From the NCBI GenBank assembly GCA_948146395.1, contig OX411559.1, positions 41,879,239 to 41,943,238 on the forward strand: a stretch of 64,000 nucleotides of DNA, written 5' to 3'. Made by a program: the position numbers and the translations under genes. Positions within the stretch are counted from its first letter, which is position 1; the number at the start of each line of letters is the position of its first letter. The notes beneath the pieces were generated by a model. That model worked only from the letters and a program-made list of their open reading frames with translations, searched no databases and was not told where the DNA came from. Of the stretch, positions 1 to 11,595 are shown piece by piece. The stretch comes from Fragum whitleyi. Lineage: Eukaryota > Mollusca > Bivalvia > Cardiida > Cardiidae.

Positions 1-107
1 TAGAGAGTGCACACTTTCTTATGGAACTCAGTATAAATCGTAGAAAAAATTGATGGATTTGAATTAAATATTGGTCTTCTTGGCCGCTTTCTAAATGTTT
101 TCTTAAA

Positions 108-215
108 ATTATGGAGCGTTTTTGAAAGGTTTGAGTTAGTGTTTCGAATCAATAATTGGAGCGCTGAATGAGCGGCATTGATCGGCATGAGTGTCAATTT
201 CACGAGGGATTTCGG
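108..215 (+). repeat. End fragment of the TIR-A repeat family
   Basis: This resembles the right end of the TIR-A element (best copies 9868-10305 and 19167-19615). It has the same run of 'gagcgtttttgaa', a diverged 'gagtgtttgga', 'ggagcgctgaatgagc', and then 'gtcaatttcacga'. The left part of the element is not present. The rest of 1-560 shows nothing I can assign; short open frames there have no codon character or splice context. Confidence 0.6.
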
Positions 216-559
216 TCTCTCTTTTTTTCAATATTTCGTTTACCCATTTATTGCGTTATTGTTTGCATTTACAATATTTTGGTGGCCTTTCGACGATATA
301 TCACGGCATTCACCATTTAATCAAAGTTCGTAAAATTTCCCTCTTAATACTCCGGGACAATGAAGGTGCGATTTTCGAAAGATAATAAAACAGTGTTCAA
401 GTTTGATTAAGTTGTATTTAATACATTGTGGTCCCAACATTGGTTCCAAGGTCGGACTCTAGTTTAAAAATTTCTTTTTGGTGCAGTTTAACACTTTTAA
501 GGCAACTCATTTTATCTTTTCCCATGCTTAACAAGAGTGGAGTCTTGGAGACTAAGGAC

Positions 560-805
560 TTGTTTTACAAAACATCTTACGATCGGGGTTTTTTGCGTAA
601 GTCAAAAGTCAAACTTGCTTCTAGAGTAGCCACTAAATATGGAATTCTGCCAAGCATCATCTCATTAGAATCGTCTTCTCAAGACGATTCCAAATAGATA
701 GTGCAAGGAAGAATCTAAGAATGAATGAAAACACCTGGTATGATTTTAGATTTTGACTTACGATATTTTTTTTTTTTCGTTACACGTTTAGTAAAACGGG
801 TCCCG
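560..805. repeat. HP-G hairpin element, complete copy
   Basis: The two ends are inverted copies: 'ttttacaaaacatcttacga' at the left and, reading in from the right, 'ccgttttactaaacg...'. The centre is a short palindrome around 'tcgtcttctcaagacga'. Other copies are at 7150-7423 and 39290-39532, with partial copies near 25160-25340 and 30002-30190. It has no coding content and behaves like a small non-autonomous element (MITE-like). Confidence 0.65.
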
Positions 806-879
806 GGTACGTCTGTAAAATGTGTATAATTTGTTTTCTAAATATGAAATCCAAAGTTCATAATGGTTCATAATTCGCT

Positions 880-1000
880 TAAGGTAGTAGACCCGTAAAA
901 GTTCCGCAACATTTCGGAAGTGATGAACTTTAACAGCGGCAACATTGTGAAAGATCATGAGTTCCGAAATAATGCGGAACTAATATGGCAGTTTGCAAAT
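880..1000. repeat. Diverged HP-D hairpin element
   Basis: The start 'aaggtagtagacccgtaa' followed by 'agttccgcaac' matches the left end of the clearer copy at 16359-16518. The right half is degraded; only a 'ttccg...gcggaa' remnant is seen. Edges are approximate. Confidence 0.5.
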
Positions 1001-1042
1001 GCAAGATCTTTAAGATGTAGATATTTTGGTCTAAATCTATCC

Positions 1043-1255
1043 TCGGTCACCATAGTCTAGGGGTAGATCGTCGGCCTCTTGACCCAAAGGTCCTGAGTTC
1101 GATTCCCGGGAGCGGTTATCGATCTTGGTTCATTCATTGGCCCACACAATCGGCGCGAGTACTGGAGAATTTTCCAGGAAGCAGAATTGAGAGGGATTAA
1201 TCTAAGCTGTAAGAACTTGTTTCTCAGTCGATGTGAAATAAATAGGTTTAAACCA
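1043..1255 (+). repeat. tRNA-derived SINE, first family
   Basis: A tRNA-like head covers about 1045-1118. It has an A-box-like segment ('tagtctagggg'), a B-box-like segment ('gagttcgattccc') and pairable ends. It is followed by about 135 bases of non-tRNA body and an A-rich end near 1255. It is unlike the other two SINE families in the window. A working tRNA gene is unlikely because the acceptor stem pairs poorly and a SINE body follows directly. 1256-1540 shows nothing assignable. Confidence 0.65.
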
Positions 1256-1540
1256 AAATATCCTAAAAAAACAAATACATAGTCAAATACCGTTATATCC
1301 GGCCAATAGTTTTAAGAATAGCAAAAATAAAATGATATAAAAGTATTGCAATAGATCTTATTTTGGAACGACGCCCGCGAAAGCTTTCGTAAATTACACA
1401 CATGTATTATAGGAGATCATATATAATATGTTTTAATCCGAGATAAGCATTTTTATAGAAAATTAAGAGCGGTTTTAAATCTAATTATCCTATAGTTCAC
1501 ACTTAAATCAAACAATCGAAGACTTGAATTAGGGTCAATT

Positions 1541-1991
1541 ATACTTCAGTCTTAACTATTTTGGACACAACCGTGCTAATTCGTCGCCATCGTGAAAATA
1601 TTGTTGAAAAGGCTTGTAAAAAGGAAAATACAGATTTACGCGTAAAAACGAGGAAATTGATTACAACAAGAACTGTCACCATTGCCAAAAAAATATTGGC
1701 GTCAAATGACAAATAATAATCAAGCCAATTCCTTAATAAAACGTATTAGTCGTTCTGAATACTAAGATTAAAATCATGTTTTTTATAAAACCTATTTTGC
1801 GTTCAGGATGACAAAACGATGCAAACTGTCTGCAATTTATACCCCGTTTTGCACGCGTACTTGCGTGCAAAGCGGAGTATAATTTGCGAACAGTTTGCAC
1901 TGTTTTGTCATCCTAAACGCAAGATAGAAATTCAACATCCTAGCAGTTTCAAGACCTCGTAAGTCAAAGGTTATTTAAGATCAAAGAATTC
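1541..1991 (+). repeat. Duplicated block, copy 1
   Basis: This stretch is repeated in direct orientation at 2506-2953. Both begin 'atacttcagt', share 'gctaattcgtcgccatcg' and 'gaggaaattgattacaacaa', contain an HP-C hairpin (1798-1922 here), and end 'gtcaaaggt.atttaagatcaaagaatt'. Differences are scattered substitutions and small indels, so the duplication is not recent. No coding frame is conserved. The 0.5 kb between the copies (1992-2505) shows nothing assignable. Confidence 0.8.
1798..1922. repeat. HP-C hairpin, about 125 bases
   Basis: This is a nearly complete palindrome. The left arm starts 'gcgttcaggatgacaaaac' and the right arm ends 'gttttgtcatcctaaacgc'. The apex is 'gcacgcgtacttgcgtgc'. 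The same hairpin is at 2764-2884 and, with outer ends 'gccctg/cagggc', at 54991-55124. Confidence 0.85.
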
Positions 1992-2505
1992 AGTTCTCGT
2001 CTTTCGAATCTGTCCGATGGGTGTAGATTTGCAATGTGGCTTATTTGTTTGTCTCCCTTTTTTGTGTTTTGCTGCTCGTTCTGTATATATATTTACTTAT
2101 TATTTCTCTTCGTAACGTTATTCTGCCCTTCGTTATCATGCCATTCGCTTCCTGTCCCAAAAAAAGCTCTCTAACATGACTCTACAATCTCCAACAATCA
2201 GTAATGGATCACCTCTTAAAGACTAATCCATCTTCCTAGAATTTACACACTAATTTTTCTTACATCAACGAGTTTTTCCATGGTTTAGTCATGATTTCTT
2301 CGTTAAAGTGTCATGGTTACGAGGGTCGTGTTTCCTGTTTATTTGTACATGATTTTGTTATTATGTTTGTCATTTCCCTTCTTTACTCAGTCTGTCTCTC
2401 TCTCCAACTTTCTCGGATTGCTAGCTTTCAATTTCAATTTGCTCAAATGTTTTGTTATTATTGTAATGCTCGCCAATTTGGCGGAAAAACAATAAAATAA
2501 TAGTA

Positions 2506-2953
2506 ATACTTCAGTTTTAACTATATATGACACAACTGTGCTAATTCGTCGCCATCGAGAAAATATGAAAATATTGTTGAAAAGGGTTGTAAAAAGAAAA
2601 ATACATCTTTACGCGTAGAATACGAGGAAATTGATTACAACAAGAACTGTCGCCATTACAAATAAAGGCGTCAAAAGACAAGTAATAATCAAGCCAATTC
2701 CTTAATAAATGTATAAGTCGTTATGAATATGAATAAAAAAAGATTCATTATAAAACCTGTCGTGCGTTCAGGATGACAAAACGATGCAAACTATTGCAAA
2801 TTATACTCCGCTTTGCACGCGTACTTGCGTGCAAAGCGGGGTATAATTTGCAAACGGTTTGCGACGTTTTGTCATCCTAAATGCAGGAAGAAAACAACCT
2901 CCTACCTGTTTCAAGACCTCGTAAGTCAAAGGTCATTTAAGATCAAAGAATTT
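2506..2953 (+). repeat. Duplicated block, copy 2
   Basis: Direct repeat of 1541-1991, including the HP-C hairpin at 2764-2884. It differs from copy 1 by small indels, for example an extra 'aaaatatg' near 2569. 2954-3400 shows nothing assignable. Confidence 0.8.
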
Positions 2954-3404
2954 AGAAGAGTTCAAATCTCCGTGGGGTAAACTTTATTGAATCTGCTATA
3001 AAGGGCAATAATTTACAACCGTTAATTTTACCATAAATATTTTCTATAAAATTTGATTTAAAACCGAACAAGTTTAGGCGAAGTGTTTGATAATTAGTTC
3101 GTATTCGATAATTTCAGCGAAATCGTATGACTTGCATGATTCTGACTTACGTTTCTGTCAGAGGTCAGAGGTAGATTGTCAGATTGAGACATGATTTTCG
3201 AGAAGGCTTTTTAATTACCATGTTTTTTCTGCGTAACTCTTGATATCATTCTATAACGTTTAAAACCGTCTGTATTTTACTTTGCAATTTCCAAATCTTT
3301 TATAAATGTGATTTTAATTTTCTTGTCGCTGTAGCGAATTCATTCATTCTTTTCGAAATTTATCTATATATCTATATATCTATTTATTATCATAGAATTA
3401 TAAT

Positions 3405-3940
<536 letters not shown>

Positions 3941-4020
3941 TTAGTATCATTTTCTCCTATTGCTATTTTCATTATCGATATTCTAAGATATAATTCGAAA
4001 ATCGGACCTTATAATACTTC

Positions 4021-4230
4021 TCAATTCCCGACGGCGGCACTCATTCTTTCCGACTACTTGTCTCTCACCAATAGGTTGATAATTGTAGACCTATGTGCGA
4101 TAGCAGCTAGGGGCTAGGAAAGGATGTGATGGTAGTACTAGTGTGAGAAATACCAGGAATCCATTGTTATGTGCTCCAGCCGCAGCGATATAACTGTAAA
4201 ACAATTGAAAGCGGCGTGAAACTCAATCAA
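4021..4230 (+). repeat. Second-family SINE, 5'-truncated
   Basis: It begins inside the tRNA-like head ('ccgacggcggcactcattc'), continues through the core ('tttgtctctcaccaat...gataattgtagacc'), then 'gagaaataccaggaatcc', and ends 'gaaagcggcgtgaaactc'. Compare the full copy at 22032-22314. 4231-4680 shows nothing assignable. Confidence 0.8.
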
Positions 4231-4687
4231 ACTTCTAAATCCACGAAAATTTCCACTGGAAGCCCGCATGATAATTAAGATGTCATGTGTTAAAATTTCT
4301 AATTAAACATTGACATACCGGGGTCATCTGTGATTGTATTTGTTAAACACTTGAACCCTAACTTACTGGTATCGTATGTCCTAACGCGGGGTTTCACCGG
4401 GAAATATGTTAGGTATGAGATGTTCAAATTATCTATTTAGGATAATGATTGAAGTTTTAAACTTAAACTTTAAAAAAAATGGAATGTCTTTGAAAGATAA
4501 AATATGTATACAAGATAGTGTAAACTTGCAAATTTTCAAAATCAAATTATTGGAATGTTGCAAAAAGGCGCTGTGAAAGGAAATTATAGGTTCGTTTTAG
4601 GGCTGAGATTAAACATCGTTTGGATTGCACTATGACTTAACTACAGCTCTACACGATGATGTTCTGCACGCCAAACTCTTTGTGATA

Positions 4688-5210
4688 CAGTAAACAACAT
4701 CGTGAAATTGACAAGGTGAATGATTCTTGAATGATTTTGGAATAAAATTGAATGAGTGCAAGAGGCGAGTTTTAAGGGAGGTAATCCAATATCGTTAATT
4801 TTGACCAGAATGACAGAATTAGCGGTATTTTTACCCCCCCTTTAACAAAATGTGGATACAAGTTCTATAAATGGCTTCCTATTTCTCCCAAGAACCAATC
4901 AGTCGCTTACAATTTAAATTAATTCGGTGAATTCGCGATTTCTTCTAACTACGTTCATTTTGAATGTACATGTAGTTAGTGTTCGTATTTTTTTAGTGAA
5001 ATCGGAGCGTTTTTGAATGGATTTAGTGAGTGTTTGGAATAAATGAATGAATGAATGAATGAATGAATAAATGAATGAATGAATGAATGAATGAATGAAT
5101 GAATGAATGAATGAATGAATGAATGAATGAATGAATGAATGAATGAATGAATAAATGGTTTAAATAGAGATTAATGTCCATTTCACGATGCTGTTAATGT
5201 ATTGTGCACG
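4688..5210. repeat. TIR-A element with internal TGAA microsatellite
   Basis: The left end 'aacatcgtgaaattgac' and right end 'tccatttcacgatgctgtt' are inverted copies. The interior contains 'aagggaggtaatccaatatc' facing a near-inverse copy. Positions 5037-5155 are an almost pure TGAA array that appears to have grown from the element's own 'ggaataaatgaatg' segment. There is no coding content. It is a MITE-like element of about 0.45-0.5 kb, repeated across the window. Confidence 0.7.
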
Positions 5211-5424
5211 CCCAGCGCCTTCATCTTTTTTCGAGTAATAAAAAAAATCAATCAAAATAGTTGTAGTCGAATATTTAACAGAAGAAACGTTTTCAGAATT
5301 AATGCAATCTATTAAATGAATACATTTCGTGTATAGATATCAAAGCTGAATCATTTACTAACAATTTAAACATTCTTCTACTGTCGACGTCACATTCCTG
5401 ATATCAGACCGATTAGCTCAGTTT

Positions 5425-5726
5425 GTGTGTATTTCCGTTTATTTATGGTCGCTACCGTAGCACATGCCCATATGAGCCACGCCCCCAGAAGACGGTTAGT
5501 TGTTACGGTGGATAGTGCAAGGATACATGACGAAACTACTGCTGAGATCCGCCATGGTTCTTAAACGTGCTCGGTGTAAAGCACCGTCTCACGGGACCTC
5601 GGTTTAACGTCTCATCCGAAAGACAATAAGTTTTGATTAGTGTACCAGCTCGGGAATCGAACCCACGCCGCCGAACTCCATTGATTTGAAGACCGGTGCT
5701 CTACCAACTGAGCTAATCGGGCTGGT
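5425..5726 (-). repeat. Third-family tRNA SINE, minus copy of a head-to-head pair
   Basis: Read on the minus strand, the tRNA-like head (about 5726-5650) has an A box near 'tagctcagttggtagagc' and a B box 'gggttcgattccc'. The body then runs to 'aataaacggaaat'. It lies directly against a plus-strand copy of the same family (5727-6012). The two heads meet without spacer. Confidence 0.8.
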
Positions 5727-6012
5727 ATTAACTCAGTTGGTAGAGCACCGGACTTAAAAAAACCCATTGAAGTTCGACCGCGTGGGTTCGATTCCCGGTC
5801 TAGCACACTAACACACTAATTGTCTTTCGGATGAGACGTTATTTACCGAGGTCCCGTTAAACGGTGCTTTACATAGCAGATCTCATGATTAGCTCCATCA
5901 TGTATTCTTGTAATATCCCCCTTAACAACTAACCATCTTCGGGGGGGGGGGTCACTCATATGGGCACATGCCACGGTAGCGACGATAAATAAACGGAAAT
6001 AAACAAACAAAC
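5727..6012 (+). repeat. Third-family tRNA SINE, plus copy of a head-to-head pair
   Basis: The head has the B box 'gggttcgattcccgg'. The body contains 'ctttcggatgagacgtta', a G run at 5941-5950, and the tail 'gcgacgataaataaacggaaat'. It lacks the first few bases of the head, as expected for one partner of an inverted insertion. Confidence 0.8.
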
Positions 6013-6212
6013 GGTACATTCTTTTTTTTATACAAAAGCATTGGCAGAAACTTTAGAATTAGATCCATACTTTTTGAAATGTACCAAAAAAGACATTTTG
6101 TTTGAAACAAAATTCTAATTCATCAGGATAAGTGCTAAAGTGTATTTATTATTTGACAAATCATTTACTGGAATGAATCTTTTTGCGATATTTTAGTGTA
6201 AAACAGACAGTA

Positions 6213-6298
6213 TATATCGATGGCTCAACGCGAAACAGTTGTAACTCCCTATATATTTATAGGGAGTTACAACAGTTTCTCGCTGAGCCACTGATATG
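6213..6298. repeat. Short perfect-stem hairpin
   Basis: The arms 'actccctatata' and 'tatagggagt' are extended outward by 'ggctcaacgcgaaacagt' against 'acagtttctcgctgagcc', giving about 40-base arms with few mismatches. I did not find another copy in the window. Confidence 0.7.
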
Positions 6299-6536
6299 TA
6301 GTTGTACCTTTTTAGCTGACTTATAGAAAGACAAACAACAAACAAATAAAACGCGTCAAAAATAAAACAAATATTTATTTTCAGTAGGCTTTTTTTGACC
6401 TTGTTGTGAACTTAAATCATAGGTGTGAATGCTCTTGGGCGGACAGAAATAATTCACTAGCGTTTGAACTCCAAGTAAAAAGAATTCAAACACCATTTTT
6501 TCAAAAGAAATTGACATAAAAATTAAGAAATTAAGA

Positions 6537-6850
6537 GAACTACAGTCCTTATTTTTATGATAAGCATTGTTTGCGTCCAGGATCAAAAAGCGTTTGCAAA
6601 TGTTACAAGATGATCCCCCGCCTTTTGGTAATTTCACTAGTTTGGCATTTTCCCGATAATCCACCGAAAAGAGAATCGTTTAAGTACTTGATATAATTAT
6701 TTTTGAAGGAATGATCCTATTTTTGTAACCAGCCTTGTGGGCGTTTAGGATTTAAAAGCGTCTGCGAATGTTACAAAAAGATACCCCGTTTTTTTGATAA
6801 TTTCAACTCAGCTTTTCCCGAATATCAATCGAAAAGCTTCAGAGAATCTT
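6537..6850 (+). repeat. Imperfect tandem duplication, about 180-base unit
   Basis: Positions about 6565-6680 and 6745-6850 match: both carry 'aaaagcgt.tgc.aatgttacaa', then 'gat.cccc', 'ataatttca' and 'ttttcccga.a..a.cgaaaag'. The open frames over them are not conserved between the units. Confidence 0.6.
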
Positions 6851-7149
6851 TTGTGTATTGTATATCATGATTTTAAAGGAATGAAGCGTCAACATGCACC
6901 ATTAAAATCAAGCACAGTTGGTTTCATTGATTTGAGTCCGTTATCCTGCAGTGGTTTTACTTTAATCAAATTATCATGCATTACCCAGGAGACGATTCTA
7001 TCCCCATTGTTATTAGACCTACTCGATCGGTTATTTCAGACATTTTGAAAGAGAATTATACATTATTCAATACAATTCTAATGAGATAATCTACGTGATT
7101 CGTCAAGCGATAATGGCTCATGTGGGAAGAGCGAGAGGTGTCGAACCTG

Positions 7150-7423
7150 GGGCCAGTCTTAACAAACCTCTTACGAAAATGTTAATCGCAAGTCAAAATT
7201 ACAAATCATATCTGGTGTTTTCATTCATTGTTAAATTCTGCCTTGCAATATCTCATTTGAATCGTTTTGGAAGACGATTCCAATAAGATAATGGGAACAC
7301 GATTCCAATGAGATGATCGATGCATGGCAAAATTCCATGTATAGGAATTTATCTAGAAGCAACTTAAAATTTGACTTACGCGAAAAATGATCGTAAGATG
7401 TTTAGTAAAACAGGCCCCAGGTC
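7150..7423. repeat. HP-G hairpin element, diverged copy
   Basis: The left part 'aacaaacctcttacgaaaa' pairs with the right end 'gatcgtaagatgtttagt'. The centre holds several 'gacgattccaatgagat'-type segments. A separate short palindrome built on 'gtcagactgcgcgaactgc' follows at 7429-7460. Confidence 0.55.
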
Positions 7424-7610
7424 AGACTGCGCGAACTGCGCAGTCTGACTAGGATCGACACTTTTCACACTTAGGTGGTCTTTTGAATCAAGAATTATCA
7501 TATTTTGATCTTGTATCGGCATTTTCCAAATACATGCACGATCTTCCATTGACTTCTTCCGGAGGCAATCTCTATTTTCTAACATGTATTTTCTACCCTC
7601 TATACAGCCC

Positions 7611-7885
7611 AAGCCGCCGTCATAGTTCAGTTTGTAGCAGGTCGGACTATCATTCAAAAGGTCCCGGGTTTGATACCCGACGGCGACACTCTTCCCTTCC
7701 GATTATTTGACTCCCACCAATGGGTTGATAATCGTAGACCAATGTGGGATAGCAATTGGAGGCTAGGACAGTATGTTATTAATGAACTGGTGTGAGAAAT
7801 ATCAGGAACCAAATTTTAGGTGCTCCATTCACCGCGATATGACTGTGAGATTGTTAAAAAGGCGTGAAAACCCGATGCAAACAAA
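7611..7885 (+). repeat. Second-family SINE, full length, old
   Basis: The tRNA-like head 'gccgccgtcatagttcag' to 'gatacccgacggcgac' is followed by the conserved core and the tail 'gttaaaaaggcgtgaaaaccc', ending in 'caaacaaacaaaac'. It has many substitutions relative to the copy at 22032-22314. It lies just upstream of the coding exon at 7976. Confidence 0.75.
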
Positions 7886-7975
7886 CAAAACTATACAGCA
7901 TCAAAAATCAGACGTCAGGCACTTACAGACAAAATATTTGTTAAATATTCATACTTCACATTTCTTCTTTTTCAG

Positions 7976-8919
7976 TTATAGACGAAATACTAGTCAGACA
8001 AGTCGGTCAATAAAACACATTGATGACAACAAACAACAAAACAAATTATGTTTTGAAGAAACAATTAGGACAGTTGTTTTACTCGGAAATGCGAAAAGGA
8101 AATGACAAAAGTGGACTCGTGGTAATTTTATCAAGTAATTATTCTGGAGAAAGTCCTCGAAAACTGTGCTAAGTTATACTAGAAAATAAAACGATGAGTC
8201 GGAGTAAAGGAAATAAAACAAAGGAGATTTACGGCGCTGCGATTCGTCGCTCCGAATACGATGACGGAATTATACGAAATAACCAACGAACCAGGAATCG
8301 GTTTAATTCGGAAATGCAGTATCATGACAGAGCACAGAAAGTCATCATGAAAGACTTAGGAAAGGAGAGTCACATCTTACAAAATAAACTAGATAGTGAT
8401 AGGAAGACGCTAGCATTAGGACTTTTCGGTTCAAAGTTTGGGACTACTTTCTCTTCACAAACACCGCGGAAGTATACACCGACATCACCGTATGGTCAGG
8501 TGACATCTAGTACAGCATTAAGACCCGGATTTAGAAGTGTTCAAGCGCAGGAAACTAAATTCCCCTGGGATAAAGACACTTCCGATAGAAATAGTGCAGC
8601 TGGGCGCGAAAGCAATGTTTCCAATCACACCTCACATTCTAAAACTAATTTTAGACTTCGATCTACGTCATCAATGACGTTATCTACGTCACGACCACCG
8701 AACGACGATTTCTTGGCCCAGCTTCTTGATGAAGCCATGAATGACGAAGTGCTTTACACGCAAAGTCCGGAAGCCAGATCCCCGACAAAGACAGAAGCGC
8801 CACCTTTACCAAAAACTCCACGTACTTCTAGACGTAGATATCAGTCTCCGGCCATTGAAAATGGATCTGCTATAAAGGCAGTGGCCTTAGCAACAAATAC
8901 CGGTGTTGTTCCAAATTAA
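7976..8919 (+). CDS. Unrecognised 241-residue basic, Ser/Thr-rich protein; coding exon 8194-8919
   Basis: The open frame 8194-8919 encodes 241 residues. It is likely real because a good splice acceptor (polypyrimidine run then 'ttttcag') ends at 7975, giving a 5' UTR of about 218 bases before the first ATG. The composition is also balanced, unlike neighbouring spurious frames. Upstream non-coding exon(s) were not identified. Residues 1-72 are highly charged and probably helical. Residues 80-165 are rich in Ser, Thr and Asn. Residues 172-188 form an acidic, potentially amphipathic segment ('FLAQLLDEAMNDEVLY'). Residues 203-210 are 'PPLPKTPR', a proline-rich stretch of the SH3-ligand type, followed by a basic 'TSRRR'. 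There is no signal peptide or membrane segment, so it is probably intracellular and partly disordered. I recognise no family and propose no function. A repeat (HP-A) begins 25 bases after the stop and would lie in the 3' UTR. Confidence 0.65.
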
Positions 8920-8943
8920 AAGTTAGGTTACTTTCTTTTTAAA

Positions 8944-9277
8944 GTGCTTATATATATAATACGTACTTAGTGTTTTGTATGGAAAAAATATCTAACAGGG
9001 TTGGGAGAATTGATTATTGTCGAGGCTCTGCCGAGACAATTATCAATTCTCACAGCCGAGTTAGATATTTTTTCATACAATACACTTAGTATGTATGATA
9101 TTTATCTTATAATCTCTATTTGTCTCGTTTTCGTCGATGTTTCTAACTGAAATGCAAGTTTCTAAAAATAACTGTATGATATTATTGTTCTAAAAATAAC
9201 TATGTGATATCATAAAAAAATATCATACGAGATGTTATCACATGGATATGTGTATAGTTATAAGATAAATAATTATA
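8944..9277 (+). repeat. HP-A hairpin-headed element in the 3' region of the 241-residue gene
   Basis: The first half is a long palindrome. 'acgtacttagtgttttgtatg' (8961 on) returns in inverse form at 9070-9095, and the apex is 'gtcgaggctctgccgagac'. The second half (about 9096-9277) is unique sequence ending 'gtatagttataagataaat'. Other copies are at 28949-29275 (same orientation) and about 27185-27505 (inverted). It has no terminal inverted repeats of the usual kind, so transposon class is unclear. Confidence 0.75.
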
Positions 9278-9867
9278 TGTGTTGCCTTATGTGCGTGACT
9301 GTGGTATAAAGCGTCGACTTACTACAAGGACTTGGTCACAAGCTGATGTAAATTAAAATTGTTTTCTTTTCAATCCTACGTGCTTGGCGGCGGAAAATAT
9401 ATATCTAAATTTATCATTTAAAAAAAAAAAAAAAAAAAAAATATTTTAAATGGAAAGCAAAATTTATCTTTTCAATGTTTTGAGATTACTACATTTTGTA
9501 ATAGTCTAGGAAAGTGAAAGTTCATCAGCCTAATTTCTACTTTTCGCATTGTTTTAGGTCAAAAAGATGAAGTCGCAAGCACGATTACGTAAAAAATACA
9601 GTTTGGCAGCGACTTATTTGGCCTGATGTTCAATAATCGTACATACACCACAAAAAAGGCAATACAAGTCTTTATTTTACAAACTATTAGTTCCTGACTT
9701 TCATTCTCAAAAATGATAACTTATTTTGAATTCACGACTTGAAGATATTACCGGTTCCTCAAACGTTAAAGAATTATTTACAATTTAAACAAAGGCCATT
9801 AACATTAGTAAATGTCCGTTCTATATTAGCCTTGCCTTCAGGGTGCAAGAACAGTGTGCGTATGTAC
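9278..9867. other. Gene-free spacer
   Basis: AT-rich spacer with an A run of about 22 bases at 9419-9440. I see no coding frame, splice signal or repeat family here. Confidence 0.5.
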
Positions 9868-10305
9868 AGTTAATAACATCGTAAAATTGACATGCATCTC
9901 AATCAAAACCATTCTTAATCGCTCACTCACGGCTCCATGCATTCCATCCAATCACCCGCTCAAACCATTCAAAAACGCTTAAATTTACTAAAAGGATAAA
10001 ATCGACAAAAACATTGAAAAGAAATATAGCGAAAAAAAAGGTTGTTTCACTGACATAATTGAAATTGAAATTGGGTGGTTCTTGAAACAATATGAAGCTA
10101 TATAGAGAGCTTGATTGTATATCTTATTAAAGGGAGGCAATAGATGTCGCTAATTTTGATCAGCCTGAACAAGATTAGCAATATTCAGTGACCTCTCTTT
10201 AATTTAACTAACATACGCACTCCTCGCTTTCATTCAATGTATTTCAAAAATCATTCTAAAATCTTTCACCTTGACAATTTCACAATAATGTTAACTGTAC
10301 ACGCG
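9868..10305. repeat. TIR-A element, good copy
   Basis: The left end 'cagttaataacatcgtaaaa' faces the right end 'acaataatgttaactgta'. The inner sequence holds 'cattcaaaaacgctt' and an internal near-palindrome around 'gctaattttgatcagcctga', flanked by 'aaagggaggtaata' and its inverse. 438 bases, non-coding. It serves as a reference for the fragments elsewhere. Confidence 0.7.
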
Positions 10306-11290
10306 CAAAGCGGTATGTCATTTCTAAATGTTTTTGCGGATGTTTTCATTTTGACAGTAGAACAGGAATGTTCCGACAAATTTATACTACGATGAAATTT
10401 GAAAAAAAAAATATATCAAAAGATATTCTTACAATTATTTCTTATTTTCTAACTCTTTCTTTTGTCCGAATCTTTATAGTCGTTTGTTTCAGATATATAT
10501 TTAAGACATATTTATTTCAATTCATGGAGATATGGAACTAAAATCTAAAGCTTAATCGGTATAAATCGGTATAAATCGGTTTCATTTATAAGAGTGGTTC
10601 GATTTTTAGTTTCATACTCCTTGAATCAAAACTTTTGACCGCCATCTCAAAATCTAATAATCAAATAATATTCGGGGGGGGGGGGGGGGGGGGGAGGTAT
10701 TTTGAATTAATTCCTTACAGGGCGAGAGGTTCTCAGGCTCAACTGAGAATTTTCTCAAATTTTGATTTTAAATAAATGTATGAATATAAAAGATTATATT
10801 AATAAGTTGTTATTTATAACATCTTATCAATATTACTTTTACGGTGATACATTTATATTAGTATTACAGCACAATTGCGGCTTTAATTTTAAGTTGTAAT
10901 TTGAGAAAATGTGAACTGAGAACAAGAAAAGATTTATAACCTCGGACCCAGATGTTTCATCGCCAAATATCTCGATTTAAAAAAAAAATATTGTGCGCTC
11001 AAAAGCGGGGTCATATCAAGCATGAATGAATGTTTTAACAAATCTTATCTTTATTTTTTTAAAAAAGCACAAAACATTTATTCCGAATTATGATGTAAAT
11101 GTTACGTAGCGTCTCAAGGCAGTAAAATTTACTACCATCACACAATATTGCAAGCTTGTCACTCATGTTTTTATGAGGAATTTTTAAATGATCCGTTATC
11201 CATGAAAATACCTACCTAAATGACAATAAAATTGACAAAAAACTTAATAAAAAAAATCCAATTCTAAAAATAAATTCAACAATTGTTGTT
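10306..11290. other. Gene-free AT-rich spacer with a G run
   Basis: The only marked feature is an uninterrupted G run at about 10674-10694, and a small triple repeat of 'ggtataaatc' near 10555-10580. I see no supported gene. Confidence 0.5.
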
Positions 11291-11394
11291 CGAAAAATAA
11301 GAAAAACACGAGTTTTCCAATAAGAAATAAATCATTTGATGTGTTTGTGGCACTATTTTCCTACAAACCGAGATGTTTATGCCTTAAAAGTAAT

Positions 11395-11480
11395 CAAACG
11401 GGAAAAATGAGTAAAAGGGAGAAATTGCTTGTTTCAAGCAATTTCTCTGTGATTCTCAATGTTTTCATTAATATTTTGCA
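11395..11480. repeat. Hairpin with 'gaaattgctt' arms
   Basis: 'gagaaattgcttgtttcaag' continues as 'caatttctc', a compact palindrome. The same stem recurs at 61562-61594 in a longer palindrome, so it is probably a dispersed element. The open frames here read through the palindrome and are not genes. Confidence 0.5.
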
Positions 11481-11595
11481 GTCTTTTTTTACGCATATTG
11501 AAATAACTTCTGCAAATTCTTTGAAATTGGATTAGCCTGAAATGTTTGTTTTGTGGTATCTGGGTTAGGCAATTGAAATTACAAATCGACGTCAT

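Noticed and set aside
5612..5806. Short open frame over the SINE head ('ARLAQLVEHRSSNQW' type)
   Set aside because: A known artefact of translating tRNA-like SINE or tRNA sequence; similar frames occur at 13230 and 37486.
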